64,000 nucleotides of DNA, taken from positions 1 through 64,000 of the forward strand of contig CAYOSH010000006.1 of assembly GCA_964406575.1 (NCBI GenBank), given 5' to 3'. The DNA comes from WTAW01 sp964406575. GTDB taxonomy: Bacteria; Acidobacteriota; Aminicenantia; Aminicenantales; Aminicenantaceae. A program made the position numbers and the translations under genes. Positions 1 to 8,254 of the stretch are shown in pieces. The first letter of the stretch is position 1. Every line of letters begins with the position of its first letter. The notes below the pieces were generated by a model. That model ran no database searches and was not told where the DNA came from. It saw only the letters and a program-made list of their open reading frames with translations.

Positions 1-97
1 TGAATAGAATTGTTTGTCAGAAGAAGAACATGTCTTCAATTCATGCAACAAAGCCACATATTGCAGAAAGAGTCCTCTGCCGCGGAAATAGCCGATT

Positions 98-391
98 TTA
101 TTGGCTGAACTTTACTCCTGTCAGAAATCCTTTGTCCGTTTTTCTCTGCCAGACAACTCTGACGAATTTTTCGACGGAGCGATGTTCTTCTTCAGGTAAT
201 TCATACTTCACTTCAAGGACTGCCCCCGGAGAAAATTCTTTGTTCAAAATAAGACACAGTCCGCCCTCGCTCATATCCTGAATGATCCCCTCAACTCCTG
301 AAGGCACGAGCTCTCGATAGCTCATGTTTGCATAGACTTCTTTGCGTGGATATTTCCTCTTTTCATCGAAATTTTGGGATTCATCTTTCAT
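98..391 (-). CDS. PilZ domain protein (putative c-di-GMP sensor)
   Basis: This 97-residue protein is essentially one PilZ domain. The c-di-GMP-binding RxxxR motif appears as RKYPR (residues 12-16) and is followed by the [DN]xSxxG motif as DMSEGG (39-44). PilZ domains bind cyclic di-GMP and pass the signal to partner proteins. There is no attached output domain, so it probably acts through protein contacts, as the small motility or exopolysaccharide PilZ proteins do; the partner cannot be read here. The ATG at 391 is preceded by a strong GGGAGGG Shine-Dalgarno sequence. The gene stands alone, divergent from the next plus-strand gene. Confidence 0.85.
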   Translation of the reverse strand: MKDESQNFDEKRKYPRKEVYANMSYRELVPSGVEGIIQDMSEGGLCLILNKEFSPGAVLEVKYELPEEEHRSVEKFVRVVWQRKTDKGFLTGVKFSQ

Positions 392-506
392 AGGGCCCTC
401 CCTTAATTTGCTGAATCAGTTGATGACACAATAATACAGTAAAGGACCGCACCTCTTCAAGCGACCTTTTAAAGGGACACTATTTTGGATCCATAAAAAG
501 CATAGA

Positions 507-536
507 TTGACTTCTCCGCTCAATAACGAGTATATT
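507..536 (+). promoter_or_regulatory. Putative sigma-70-type promoter
   Basis: TTGACT at 507-512 and TATATT at 531-536 are separated by 18 bp and lie just before the ATG at 547. The predicted start of transcription would be near 543, which implies a very short or leaderless 5' end. This is motif matching only. Confidence 0.45.
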
Positions 537-546
537 ACGCATTGAT

Positions 547-1386
547 ATGACTGGGGAAAATATAAAAAGAACTTTGCTTTTCATTTGCTTCATGTTCATG
601 TGTGCATCTTTTCTATCTGCCCAATCCTTGGTCGAAACCGCAAAAAAAGAAAAAGAACGAAGAGCAGCTCTCAAAGCACAAGGGAAGGAAAGTGTCGTTG
701 TGACAAATGCGAATCTGAAGAAGCACAACAGATTACAAGGAGTTGCCATCCAAGCCAATAATTCCTCTTCCCTGGGAAGTTCTCAACCGCGACAACAAAC
801 AACTTCTCGTCCAAGACAGGGAACGACTTCTCCTTCATCCGATATTACGGCTTCTCGACAAAATAGCCCAAGGCAAATCCAAAGCCGCGATATTCTAGGA
901 AGTCGTCAACACGCCACAAAGGTCTTATTCAATACGGAGCTGACGAAAAATCCCGAGTTTGCGCTGAACAAACCTGATGGACAATTCGCTGAGATTTCGA
1001 TACTGGGAGTCCTTGATCTTGAAATCAACGCAAAAAACGGACAAGGAGATGATATCGCAATCTACGCAAGATTCTCAGGTGCCCCAGAGATGATGCGCGG
1101 AGGCGTTGAGGATGAGGGGTTGTCGTTGGATTCATTGATGTTTGATTATCGGGAAGGATTTTGGTATGGAGTTCTCGGAATGGACACGAGTGGCGAATGG
1201 GAGGCAATAGGCCAGGGAACTGGCAAAAACAGTCCCGAAGGATTCGACCTGGGAAGCTTAAAATCCATAAAAAAGATCAGAATCATGTTTAAACCTCACG
1301 CAAATGCGGATCTTCCTGCAAAATATTACAGAATGCAGCCGGGTGAATCCACTTTTGGCATCGATGCCGTCGAAGCTTTGCATTAA
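547..1386 (+). CDS. Secreted hypothetical protein
   Basis: The protein has 279 residues. An N-terminal signal peptide (hydrophobic stretch about residues 9-24, ending SFLSAQ) is followed by a charged helix rich in Lys, Glu and Arg (about 27-45). A Ser/Gln/Arg/Pro-rich low-complexity linker spans about 75-120, and a folded C-terminal domain of about 150 residues has the alternating pattern of a beta-rich domain. The short charged motif after the signal peptide (KKEKERRAA) recurs in many exported proteins of Acidobacteriota-like bacteria. I do not recognise the C-terminal domain. The ATG has no clear Shine-Dalgarno sequence. A periplasmic or outer-membrane-associated location is inferred. Confidence 0.7.
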   Translation: MTGENIKRTLLFICFMFMCASFLSAQSLVETAKKEKERRAALKAQGKESVVVTNANLKKHNRLQGVAIQANNSSSLGSSQPRQQTTSRPRQGTTSPSSDITASRQNSPRQIQSRDILGSRQHATKVLFNTELTKNPEFALNKPDGQFAEISILGVLDLEINAKNGQGDDIAIYARFSGAPEMMRGGVEDEGLSLDSLMFDYREGFWYGVLGMDTSGEWEAIGQGTGKNSPEGFDLGSLKSIKKIRIMFKPHANADLPAKYYRMQPGESTFGIDAVEALH

Positions 1387-1558
1387 ACGTTCTTATCCAG
1401 TTTATTCAGAATCCTTCATTGATCTTTCTTAGATTCATATAGACCTTAGACAAGAGGGATTAAAAACCGGAAAATTTGATAAACGCGTTGGGTCTCAAAT
1501 CCCCTTGATTTGAAGGCGAGTTTCAGTCAGACCCGATTTGGATACACTCTTCAGCTGA

Positions 1559-2290
1559 TCAGATTTGGAGATCCTGGTTTCTGTTGGATAATTTCTTTTC
1601 TGGGAACAGGCCGAATTCTGAGACAATATCGTTGAGCATTTTGTCCACTTTGCTCTTCCCATTAGAGCCGTTGCCGTTGTTTCCCGAAGACTCTATGGGC
1701 TTCTCTACAGGGTTAGAGATTGCTTCAGCTCCAACCTGTTCTTTCATGACCACCCCTGGTTGTGCTTCCACCGTGATCTCTGGTGGTTCCTGAGTGGCGA
1801 CCGGAGGATCTTCTGTCAGAACCCCTGGCAATACGGTTCCCTTCGGTTCTTGCTCATTATCTTGTTCAGCGTCAGGTTCAGCGGGAGCAGGTATTTCTTG
1901 CACTCCATCCATGGATTTTTTCCCCAGGACATCAAAAATCGTGGCCCGCATTTCTTTTTTCATTACGGGTCGGTTCAGATAAGCCGCAGCGCCATAGACC
2001 TGGATGGCCTCTTTTTTAAAACGTGGCTCCTGATAGTGGTTGGTGAGGATGATCACAGGAATTTTTTTCTTGAATTCCTTAGTGACGATGTTGCAGAGAG
2101 TGAAACCATGAAGCTTGGAGAGCATGGGCTCCATGATGATGAGATCCGGGCTTTCGATCATCGCTTTTCTCAAACCTTCTTCTCCGTCTGTGGCAGTGAC
2201 CACATGAAAGCCATCCGCCGCAAGGAATTGAGAAAGCATCTGGAGATAATCAAAATCGGGATCGATGACCAGTGCTTTTAGGTCTTTCAT
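1559..2290 (-). CDS. Degenerate response-regulator receiver protein (pseudo-receiver)
   Basis: Residues 1-123 form a CheY-like receiver domain with the acidic pair (D10, D12), the beta-3 strand PDLIIM, the switch threonine T83 and the beta-5 region AYLNRP. The phosphoacceptor aspartate is replaced by glutamate (E54), and the conserved beta-5 lysine by arginine (R107). Residues 130-243 are a Pro/Glu/Gln/Asn-rich linker with a short amphipathic C-terminal segment and no DNA-binding or enzymatic domain. Glu at the phosphosite is known to mimic the phosphorylated state in some receivers, so constitutive signalling or phosphate-independent binding is inferred. No sensor kinase is adjacent. The family assignment is firm; the role is unknown. 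Confidence 0.82.
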   Translation of the reverse strand: MKDLKALVIDPDFDYLQMLSQFLAADGFHVVTATDGEEGLRKAMIESPDLIIMEPMLSKLHGFTLCNIVTKEFKKKIPVIILTNHYQEPRFKKEAIQVYGAAAYLNRPVMKKEMRATIFDVLGKKSMDGVQEIPAPAEPDAEQDNEQEPKGTVLPGVLTEDPPVATQEPPEITVEAQPGVVMKEQVGAEAISNPVEKPIESSGNNGNGSNGKSKVDKMLNDIVSEFGLFPEKKLSNRNQDLQI

Positions 2291-2436
2291 AGGTATTCTT
2301 TTTGTTTTACTCCTGAATCAAAGCTAAACACGTTGCATGGATTTAGTCGTTTCTTTGGGGGAAAGAATTGAATATATATTTTTTTTAATGTTGATTTATA
2401 TATACCCGGAAAAAACCTGACAGGCGGAACAAAAAC

Positions 2437-2468
2437 TTGACTTTTATTAGAAAGCTTTATAGTATAAT
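2437..2468 (+). promoter_or_regulatory. Possible promoter in AT-rich gap
   Basis: TTGACT (2437-2442) is followed by TATAAT (2463-2468). The 20-bp spacing is longer than ideal; TAGTAT after 17 bp is an alternative -10. It lies in a very AT-rich stretch (2380-2530) between the divergent receiver gene and the HTH gene, and would drive the HTH and membrane-protein genes. Weak evidence. Confidence 0.35.
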
Positions 2469-2545
2469 ATAATATATATAAGTCAAATTAAATATGCACA
2501 AGTCATTTAATATGAAATTTTTTATGAATGATCGGGGATAAAAAA

Positions 2546-2740
2546 ATGAGAACAATTTGGCTGGGAAGTAAGGTTATCCAACAATATTCCCTGTTGGATA
2601 TCCAGGATAAACTCCAGATCAGTAAAGTGACAGCTCTCAAGTTGGTCCAGTCGGGGAGGATCAAAGCCCAAAAAATAGGAAGAAAGTGGTGGATAAACGA
2701 GGGCGATCTCCTGGAGTTCTTAGAAGGGAAAAAAATTTAG
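2546..2740 (+). CDS. Excisionase/MerR-like HTH DNA-binding protein
   Basis: The protein is 64 residues from the ATG at 2546, which has GGGG eight bases upstream; an ATG at 2528 would add six residues. The whole protein is a winged helix-turn-helix of the excisionase (HTH_17) type: a YSLLDIQDKLQISKVTALKLV helix-turn-helix, split here as YSLLDIQDKL then QISKVTALKLV, followed by the wing motif KIGRKWWI and a C-terminal helix DLLEFLEG. Such proteins bind DNA as small regulators or recombination directionality factors. No integrase is nearby, so a transcriptional role is more likely. It abuts the next gene and probably shares its transcript. Confidence 0.75.
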   Translation: MRTIWLGSKVIQQYSLLDIQDKLQISKVTALKLVQSGRIKAQKIGRKWWINEGDLLEFLEGKKI

Positions 2741-2761
2741 TTGGAGACTCTTTTAAAGGTG

Positions 2762-3277
2762 ATGCAGAAAAAGTCGCTTCTCATTCTTTTTATTTTTAAT
2801 TGTATTCTCTTAGCTGTCAGCTGGATACTGGCCTTGTATTCGTATCCTCGTCTTCCTGAGCAATTGCCTCTCTGGATCAATTTTTTGGGCCAGCCGCCCA
2901 TGATGTTTGAGAAGTCACCGATATTTTTTGTTTACCCGATTGTGCAGACACTTTTTATTTTCCTGTTTATGGGGATCACCCATGTCCTTTCTAAAAGGAT
3001 CAGAGAGCCCTGGCGTAAGAAACTTTTAAAGGATTATGTGTTGCTCAGCCTAATTTTTTTCAATTTGATTTTTATACATGTGCAAAGCAGCCTCATACTT
3101 CTTGCTCATGGGATTCGAGAAGGAATCAACACGACTTATTTTTTTACGATCTTTATCGTGATCCTCATTCTTATACCTTACTACAGAATGCGCGCCAAAA
3201 TTATTGCGCAAGAACTGGAAAATAAACGTGAAGTGCCGATTAAACATGCAGATTCTGTTGATAAAATTTCGAGGTGA
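2762..3277 (+). CDS. Four-helix membrane protein (DUF1648-like)
   Basis: This is a 171-residue integral membrane protein with about four hydrophobic helices (roughly residues 6-28, 52-73, 92-115 and 126-142), a short basic loop and a basic C-terminal tail. The segment after helix 1, around YPRLPEQLPLWINFLGQPP, resembles the LP...P.H.N..G motif of DUF1648 domains found in SdpI-type immunity and membrane proteins. The start is uncertain: a TTG at 2741 directly follows the HTH gene stop and would add seven residues. I chose the ATG because it gives a normal signal-anchor N-terminus. Function unknown; linked by position to the HTH regulator. Confidence 0.6.
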   Translation: MQKKSLLILFIFNCILLAVSWILALYSYPRLPEQLPLWINFLGQPPMMFEKSPIFFVYPIVQTLFIFLFMGITHVLSKRIREPWRKKLLKDYVLLSLIFFNLIFIHVQSSLILLAHGIREGINTTYFFTIFIVILILIPYYRMRAKIIAQELENKREVPIKHADSVDKISR

Positions 3278-3337
3278 AATTGGATATATCGCCGTATAGT
3301 CCTGGTGAGTATTTAAACAATCTAAAAGGGAGGAATT

Positions 3338-3709
3338 ATGAAAATCAGAGGATTTATGGTCATTATTCTTCTTGTCTCTGTAGTGGTCTTTTTCCTCTAC
3401 ACGTTAAAATCCAGAGGAAATAAAGACATCCCGGAACAAATTGAAGCGTTTTCTGCAGCAAAACAGAAGCTGACAGAGGCAAACATGTCCTCTCTGCAGA
3501 AAGAGATCCTTACCTATATCGTAAGTCAAGGGACTGCCCCACGAAGCCTTGATGATGTTCGCTTTTCCCCAGCTATCACAACTGGAAAATGGGATGGGTG
3601 GGGAAAGGAAATAAAATACGAAAGGCTTTCAGACGAAAATTTTCGACTCACTTCGGCGGGTCATGATGGGGTTTTCGGCACCAAGGATGATATTGTGACC
3701 GAATATTAA
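3338..3709 (+). CDS. Membrane-anchored GspG-like (T2SG C-terminal) protein
   Basis: The protein has 123 residues with one N-terminal transmembrane helix (about 6-22). The C-terminal part ends in the DGWG...FRLTSAGHDGVFGTKDDI pattern typical of the calcium-binding loop of type II secretion major pseudopilins (GspG). It lacks the prepilin peptidase site and the long hydrophobic pilin helix, so it is not a canonical pseudopilin. Small anchored proteins carrying only this domain are common near secreted-protein genes; their role is unknown. A strong GGGAGGA Shine-Dalgarno sequence precedes the ATG. Confidence 0.65.
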   Translation: MKIRGFMVIILLVSVVVFFLYTLKSRGNKDIPEQIEAFSAAKQKLTEANMSSLQKEILTYIVSQGTAPRSLDDVRFSPAITTGKWDGWGKEIKYERLSDENFRLTSAGHDGVFGTKDDIVTEY

Positions 3710-3723
3710 TGGAGGGAAGAGCT

Positions 3724-4098
3724 TTACGGTTTCCTCATGAAGCGAAATTTGTTTTTCAGCCTCGTCCAGAAGCTCCTGTGCTCGCCATCTTCGATGAGTA
3801 ATCTCTGTGTGGATTGTCTGTAAAAAGAGGGTTCTTTATTTGCGTTTTTGTAGTTGAATGTTTTCAGATCGTACTTTTTCCGTTTTCTCGGGTGACTCAA
3901 GATGAGGTATGCTCTTTCGATCCGGGTCATCATCTCTTTCCGCTCAATTTCAGGGACGAGATTGTAATGGGCAAGCGAATCTTTCTGGTAAGCTGCTTTT
4001 GCGATGATGAAGGCTCTTTCGATCTCCTGTTGAGAAGCACTCCTGTTGATGTTCAGGACTTCATAGTGGTTCATTTCTTCGATTTTTTTTAGAGTCAT
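3724..4098 (-). CDS. J-domain-like protein lacking HPD
   Basis: The 124-residue protein starts with the DnaJ-type helix I/II pattern (NHYEVLNINRSASQQEIERAF, residues about 10-30, with the hallmark YEVL and helix II) and later has helix IV features (AYLILSHPRKRKKYD, about 63-77). The loop that carries His-Pro-Asp in true DnaJ proteins is replaced by a segment without HPD, so stimulation of DnaK ATPase is not expected. The basic C-terminus has no recognisable domain. The ATG overlaps the stop of the upstream MinD-like gene (ATGA, 4095-4098), so the two are translationally coupled and probably act together. Confidence 0.7.
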   Translation of the reverse strand: MTLKKIEEMNHYEVLNINRSASQQEIERAFIIAKAAYQKDSLAHYNLVPEIERKEMMTRIERAYLILSHPRKRKKYDLKTFNYKNANKEPSFYRQSTQRLLIEDGEHRSFWTRLKNKFRFMRKP

Positions 4099-5069
4099 GA
4101 TACCTTTGGCTCAGCTGCCATCCTTTTCGATTCTTTTCTGCCAGTCAATTTTTCTGCGATGGACTTGATGGCTTTGGCAGCCTCAGAATCCGAATGCGTG
4201 CTCATGAATGGAGTAATTCCCTTCACGCTCCAGTGGACATCTTCATCGAACGGAACAGCTCCCATAAATTTAAGCTCCACCACAAGATATTTTTGGACGA
4301 CATTGGCGATCGACTCACCCAAGAGAACGTCGCGTTCATCCCTTGCTTTATTAATTATAAGACATGGATTGAATCTCTGCAACGCCCTGTAGAGAAGATC
4401 CGCATAGAATCTGTCATGGGATATGATCTCACTGAAAAAGCTGTAGATTGATTTTGAGGTGTCCTGGATCTGATCCGAGACTCTCTTGATCAGGTCTTGA
4501 ATGCCGTAATGGTCGATGTAGAACTTGAGGATTCTGATGATGCACGATTTTAGGAAATAGTAAGCGTTTTCGATCGACGTGGGTTCAGGATTTACGACGA
4601 GTATCCCAGGATTGGAAAGCAGAAAAAAATCAATACAGTTGTAAGAAGTTCCCGTACCAATATCGATGATCACTCTCTTGGTATCAAAAGCTTTGATGTG
4701 TCTTATCAGTTTAAGTTTTTTGTAATAGTTGAGGTTCGATGTGAAAAGAACGTTCTCTGTTCCCCTGATCAGCTTCAATCCTTCGAAAGGTGTGAGCGAA
4801 ATCGTATCTTTGAGTTTTTCGACTTTGTTCGTGATGAAATGGCCAAGATCGATATTGGACTCCTCCATCCCCAAAAAGGTGTGCAGGTTGGGTCCTCCCA
4901 GGTCGGCATCAATGAGGACAACATTTTCTTTGAGGGAGGCGAGATGGATGGCTAAACTTGCTGAGATAAAGCTTTTTCCTGTTCCACCTTTCCCCCCTCC
5001 GACGGCCCAAATGGACCTCTCAGAATCTGCATGCACAGAGAGCATCGGGATCTTCGGTTCGATATCCAT
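4095..5069 (-). CDS. MinD/ParA-family ATPase (FlhG/MinD-like)
   Basis: The protein is about 324 residues from the ATG at 5069. The deviant Walker A motif GGGKGGTGKS (about residues 24-33) carries the signature lysine of MinD/ParA ATPases. A switch-I/Walker A' segment VVLIDADLGGPNLHTFLG follows, and Walker B-like VIIDIGTGTS occurs near residue 135. Family members dimerise on ATP and position protein complexes or regulate flagellum number. The middle of the protein (about 160-215) is a long helical insertion. No flagellar or septum genes are nearby. In-frame GTG (5090) and TTG (5132) starts lie upstream, the GTG with AGGG before it; the short extension has no known motif. Coupled to the J-like gene. 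Confidence 0.8.
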   Translation of the reverse strand: MDIEPKIPMLSVHADSERSIWAVGGGKGGTGKSFISASLAIHLASLKENVVLIDADLGGPNLHTFLGMEESNIDLGHFITNKVEKLKDTISLTPFEGLKLIRGTENVLFTSNLNYYKKLKLIRHIKAFDTKRVIIDIGTGTSYNCIDFFLLSNPGILVVNPEPTSIENAYYFLKSCIIRILKFYIDHYGIQDLIKRVSDQIQDTSKSIYSFFSEIISHDRFYADLLYRALQRFNPCLIINKARDERDVLLGESIANVVQKYLVVELKFMGAVPFDEDVHWSVKGITPFMSTHSDSEAAKAIKSIAEKLTGRKESKRMAAEPKVS

Positions 5070-5269
5070 TTTAGCGAAACATTTTAACACACTCACCCTG
5101 ATTATGAAATAAGAATCGTGCTCTGAAAACAAAGTATCCCTTTTCTGTTGCCGTAGTCTAAACCATGGTGGAATATACTCAATAAAGTCTATTCAAAAAA
5201 TATTTTTTCACCTAAAAAAGGGATTTTCACAAAGATTATTTAAAAAGGACGGCTAAGATACAGATGACA

Positions 5270-5290
5270 CACTGCTGCATATTAGCAGTG
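5270..5290. other. Hairpin in gap upstream of rpoZ
   Basis: The 340-base gap 5070-5410 carries a perfect 7-bp stem (CACTGCT at 5270-5276, AGCAGTG at 5284-5290) with a 7-nt loop. A five-codon ORF (ATGACAAAAAGTGTTTGA) with GGGGG upstream begins near 5327. Both could belong to an untranslated leader of rpoZ. No T-tract follows, so it is not a typical terminator. Nothing else is seen in the gap. Confidence 0.35.
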
Positions 5291-5410
5291 GGGGCAATGC
5301 TCCTTCAGCACGCAAAAGGGGGTTCTATGACAAAAAGTGTTTGAAATGTGTTCAATTTTTTGATATTGTTCTTGTTTATATCAAGATTCCATATCCGGAG
5401 AAAGAACTCG

Positions 5411-5794
5411 TTGAAAGTTTACGGTGACCTCGACAGCAAATTCAGGTTTGTTATTCTCGCATCAAAGAGGGCGAAACAGTTGCTCGAAGGAGCAAAGCCC
5501 AAGATCAAAACAAAATCGAAAAATCTTATCCTCGTTGCCCAACAAGAAGTCAAACAACGGCTGATCGATTACGAAATCATCCAGCCCAAGGCAGAAGAGT
5601 TCCAGGGTTCAGAGGATGAAGCCTTCATCGGCGAGGAACTGGGGATCGGCAAAGAGGCGATTATCAAAACAAGCACTGAAGACACAACCGCAGAAAAAAA
5701 GAAAGAAAAAGCAGAAGTCAAAAAGAAGGCTGAAAAAAAGGCTAAAACCTCAAAGACGAAAACCCCGAAAAAGAAATTGAGTCATAAAACTTAA
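5411..5794 (+). CDS. rpoZ: RNA polymerase omega subunit
   Basis: This is a 127-residue protein from TTG 5411, which has GGAG ten bases upstream and aligns the N-terminus with normal omega proteins. The core motif DSKFRFVILASKRAKQLLEG followed by AKPKI matches the conserved omega fold that wraps the beta-prime C-terminus and aids RNA polymerase assembly. The conserved part ends near residue 60. A variable linker and a Lys/Ala/Glu-rich basic tail (about 90-127) follow and are longer than in most omega subunits. The upstream in-frame region is hydrophobic and unlike omega, which supports the TTG start. Monocistronic as far as can be seen. Confidence 0.85.
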   Translation: MKVYGDLDSKFRFVILASKRAKQLLEGAKPKIKTKSKNLILVAQQEVKQRLIDYEIIQPKAEEFQGSEDEAFIGEELGIGKEAIIKTSTEDTTAEKKKEKAEVKKKAEKKAKTSKTKTPKKKLSHKT

Positions 5795-5810
5795 AACTGT
5801 CCAACTTCTC

Positions 5811-6347
5811 TTATAGACTATTTTCAAGATTCGAATCCTTAGTCATCTCCCTCTGTATGAGTCGAACATAATCGAGCTTGATGAAATCCTTTTTGGAAAA
5901 GTTCAGCGCATGCGCAAACTTCACGATCTCGCTTTGTTGACCCTCGAGTTCAAGAAAATTCCCCACCTGGGTTTCGTCCACGCAGATAGTCAGTTTTTTT
6001 TTGCGAAAAACAGTCCTGAATTTTTTGTACTGGAAGACAGATTGAAAACCTAATGACTTGAGGATTTTCCTCAGGTGCCTCTCATTCTTGACTTCGATTT
6101 CGTATTCCTCTCTTATCTTGAATTTTCTTGATTTTTGTTCGGGTCCCTTGAATGTGAGGAATGTTTTTTTGTTGATCTTGCGGACTCTCAAGGCATTGTG
6201 TTTTTTTTGGAGTTCTAAAGAGGGCCGATCGTAAAAAGTGTCATCGTGTGAATGCCGTTCTTTTTCGAGTGTTGCACCCTGAGTCAGTATCTTTTCTTTG
6301 ATATCGACTACATCATCGATTTGGATCTTGACTTCGATCTCCAGCAT
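5811..6347 (-). CDS. CYTH domain protein (class IV adenylate cyclase-like)
   Basis: The 178-residue protein starts with the CYTH signature ExExK (EIEVK, residues 3-7), followed by the alternating charged strands of the triphosphate tunnel fold: FYDRP, ALRVRK, FLTFKGP, REEYEIEV and LTICVDETQVGNFLELEG. CYTH enzymes act on triphosphate substrates. The closest types are CyaB-like class IV adenylate cyclases and thiamine- or inorganic triphosphatases. The substrate cannot be decided from sequence. It ends 17 bases from the convergent rpoZ gene. Confidence 0.82.
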   Translation of the reverse strand: MLEIEVKIQIDDVVDIKEKILTQGATLEKERHSHDDTFYDRPSLELQKKHNALRVRKINKKTFLTFKGPEQKSRKFKIREEYEIEVKNERHLRKILKSLGFQSVFQYKKFRTVFRKKKLTICVDETQVGNFLELEGQQSEIVKFAHALNFSKKDFIKLDYVRLIQREMTKDSNLENSL

Positions 6348-6359
6348 CTCTTCTCACCG

Positions 6360-6387
6360 CGAAACGTGATATGTGAAACGTGAAAGG
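6360..6387. repeat. Degenerate GAAACGTG tandem repeat
   Basis: Between the CYTH and prenyltransferase genes the sequence reads as imperfect repeats of (G)TGAAACGTG: CGAAACGTGATATGTGAAAC then GTGAAAGG. Related words occur at 52931-53005 and 36020-36065. Confidence 0.4.
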
Positions 6388-7407
6388 TCACAAGTTTCGG
6401 CTGAGCACAAAATCTGGAACCAAAAGAAGCGACTCTCGATAGATGGAGTGGGGGAAATGATCGAGGATCTCTTTGGATTTGAGCGCATAGCTCTCAGCCT
6501 TCCTGAAAGTGTAATCCAACGCTCCGTTTGACCTGACAATCTCGAGAATTTCTCCTTTGCTTTTTTTGCCGAGGTCTCTCTGCCGGATCAGTTGAGTAAT
6601 CCGATCCCGATTTTTTTTACCGTCATGATTCAGGGTGTGTATAAGAGGTAGGGTGATCCGGCCTTCTTCCAGATCTGAGAGGATGGGTTTTCCCAGTGTA
6701 TCGGTGTCCCCAGTGTAGTCCAGAAGGTCGTCTACTATTTGGAAGGACATTCCCACGTTTCTTCCATATTCCGCGATCAATGCCTGTTCTTTTTCGGACG
6801 TGTCACAGAGGATCGCTCCGATCAGACATGAGGCGTGAAAAAGCGAAGCTGTTTTTTTATCGAGGATATCGAGATAATTGGCTTCTTTCAGATCTAAATT
6901 TCCGCTCACATAATATTCATGAAGTTCTCCATCTATCATCTGGGCAGATGTATCTGTTAGAATCTGGATAATCTCTTTGTGTTTGCTCTGAACGGCAAGG
7001 TTTAGAGTCTTGATGTAGAGAAAGTCTCCGAGGAGCACAGTGATGTTAGAGCCCCATTTGGCATGCACCGTCGGCCGCCCTCTTCTCACGTCAGAATGAT
7101 CGATGATATCGTCATGAATGAGGCTGGCCGTGTGGATCGTTTCCACAAGTGCAGACATGAGGATGTGCTCGTCTCCTTCATAACCAAAGAGTCCTGCACA
7201 GAGCATTAAAAGTGCTGGCCGAATCCTCTTCCCAGCTTTTTTGAACAAGTAGTCGTTGATTTCTGAGATGATGGGATTCTCGGATTGAGTGAAAAGCCCC
7301 AAGGCATCTTCGACCCTCTCGAGGTCTTGTTGGATGTCTCTGTACAGCTCTCTAAGAGAGACATTTTGTCTCAATTGCGCATTGATGAATGTTTTCGCGT
7401 CTCTCAT
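6388..7407 (-). CDS. Polyprenyl diphosphate synthase (trans-isoprenyl type)
   Basis: The protein is 339 residues from the ATG at 7407, which has GAGG upstream; a TTG ten codons earlier is less likely. The first aspartate-rich motif DDIID (99-103), the RRGRP motif just after it and the second DDLLD motif (about 227-231) identify a trans-polyprenyl synthase. These enzymes extend farnesyl diphosphate with isopentenyl diphosphate. The size and motif spacing fit octaprenyl/solanesyl-type enzymes that supply quinone side chains, but chain length cannot be fixed from sequence. It lies just downstream of tatD on the same strand. Confidence 0.9.
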   Translation of the reverse strand: MRDAKTFINAQLRQNVSLRELYRDIQQDLERVEDALGLFTQSENPIISEINDYLFKKAGKRIRPALLMLCAGLFGYEGDEHILMSALVETIHTASLIHDDIIDHSDVRRGRPTVHAKWGSNITVLLGDFLYIKTLNLAVQSKHKEIIQILTDTSAQMIDGELHEYYVSGNLDLKEANYLDILDKKTASLFHASCLIGAILCDTSEKEQALIAEYGRNVGMSFQIVDDLLDYTGDTDTLGKPILSDLEEGRITLPLIHTLNHDGKKNRDRITQLIRQRDLGKKSKGEILEIVRSNGALDYTFRKAESYALKSKEILDHFPHSIYRESLLLVPDFVLSRNL

Positions 7408-7453
7408 CTTCGGCAGCCTCAAGGCATTTTTTGCCAATCGTGCGGCAAATATA

Positions 7454-8254
7454 TTACCATCTCGGTTTTTTTATTTCAATCTGAAAGAGTGATTCGAAAT
7501 TACGCGTCGTCCTTTTCGCAATCTCGTCCATTGATACATTCTTGAGTTCTGCTAGAAATCTGGCGGTCTCTTTGACATAAGCAGGCTCATTCCTTTGGAT
7601 TTTTCCGCGGTAGGGTGTTGGGACAAGATATGGAGAATCCGTTTCAACAAGGATTTTGTTCAATGGAATTTTCAAAGCCACCTCGCGCAGCGCTTGTGCT
7701 TTCGGGAATGTGAGGATACCAGAGAAAGAAATCAGGAAGTTGTGATCCATCATATCTTTCGCAAATTCCCAATCCTCTGTGAAGCAGTGGAGGATACCTC
7801 CTTGAGTGAATCTTTCCTCTTTTATGGCTTTGAGCACGGTATCCCTGGCATTGCGGCTGTGGATGACAACTGGAAGACTCATCTTCTGAGCAATTCTGAG
7901 CTGCTGCCGAAAAACTTTTTCCTGAATATCTTGAGGGGAAAAGTTGTAGTGAAAATCGACTCCAATTTCGCCGACGGCAATGATAGTATTGGCTGCGGAA
8001 AGCTCTTCGATTTTTTGATCACATTCAGGATTGATGCTTTGGGCGTTGTGGGGATGAACGCCTGCTGCTGCAAAAATATTCGGGTATTTGCGAACCATGT
8101 CAAGAGTGTTTTGCAGATTGGTGGCATCTGCCAATTCAGCTGGGCAGAGGATGGCTCCAATACCTTCCTGAAAAGCTCTCTGGATGACCTCATTACGGTC
8201 TTTGTCGAACTCTTCTCCGCTGAGATGGGCGTGGGAATCAACTAATAAATGCAA
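7454..8254 (-). CDS. tatD: TatD family metal-dependent deoxyribonuclease
   Basis: The 266-residue length is typical. Metal ligands are visible: DSHAHL (H8, H10), GEIGVDFH (catalytic Glu), HSRNARD, LHCFTED and ETDSPYL. TatD proteins are cytosolic 3'-5' DNases/RNases of the amidohydrolase fold linked to DNA repair and RNA quality control. The only in-frame start before the conserved strand is TTG at 8254, with TAGGA upstream. It is followed 46 bases later by the polyprenyl synthase gene. Confidence 0.92.
   Translation of the reverse strand: MHLLVDSHAHLSGEEFDKDRNEVIQRAFQEGIGAILCPAELADATNLQNTLDMVRKYPNIFAAAGVHPHNAQSINPECDQKIEELSAANTIIAVGEIGVDFHYNFSPQDIQEKVFRQQLRIAQKMSLPVVIHSRNARDTVLKAIKEERFTQGGILHCFTEDWEFAKDMMDHNFLISFSGILTFPKAQALREVALKIPLNKILVETDSPYLVPTPYRGKIQRNEPAYVKETARFLAELKNVSMDEIAKRTTRNFESLFQIEIKKPRW

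Noticed and set aside
30..281. Open frame on the plus strand opposite the PilZ gene
   Set aside because: Shadow of the minus-strand PilZ gene; no domain and no ribosome site.
5327..5344. Five-codon ORF in the rpoZ leader as a leader peptide
   Set aside because: Too short to judge; no attenuator-like alternative structures seen.
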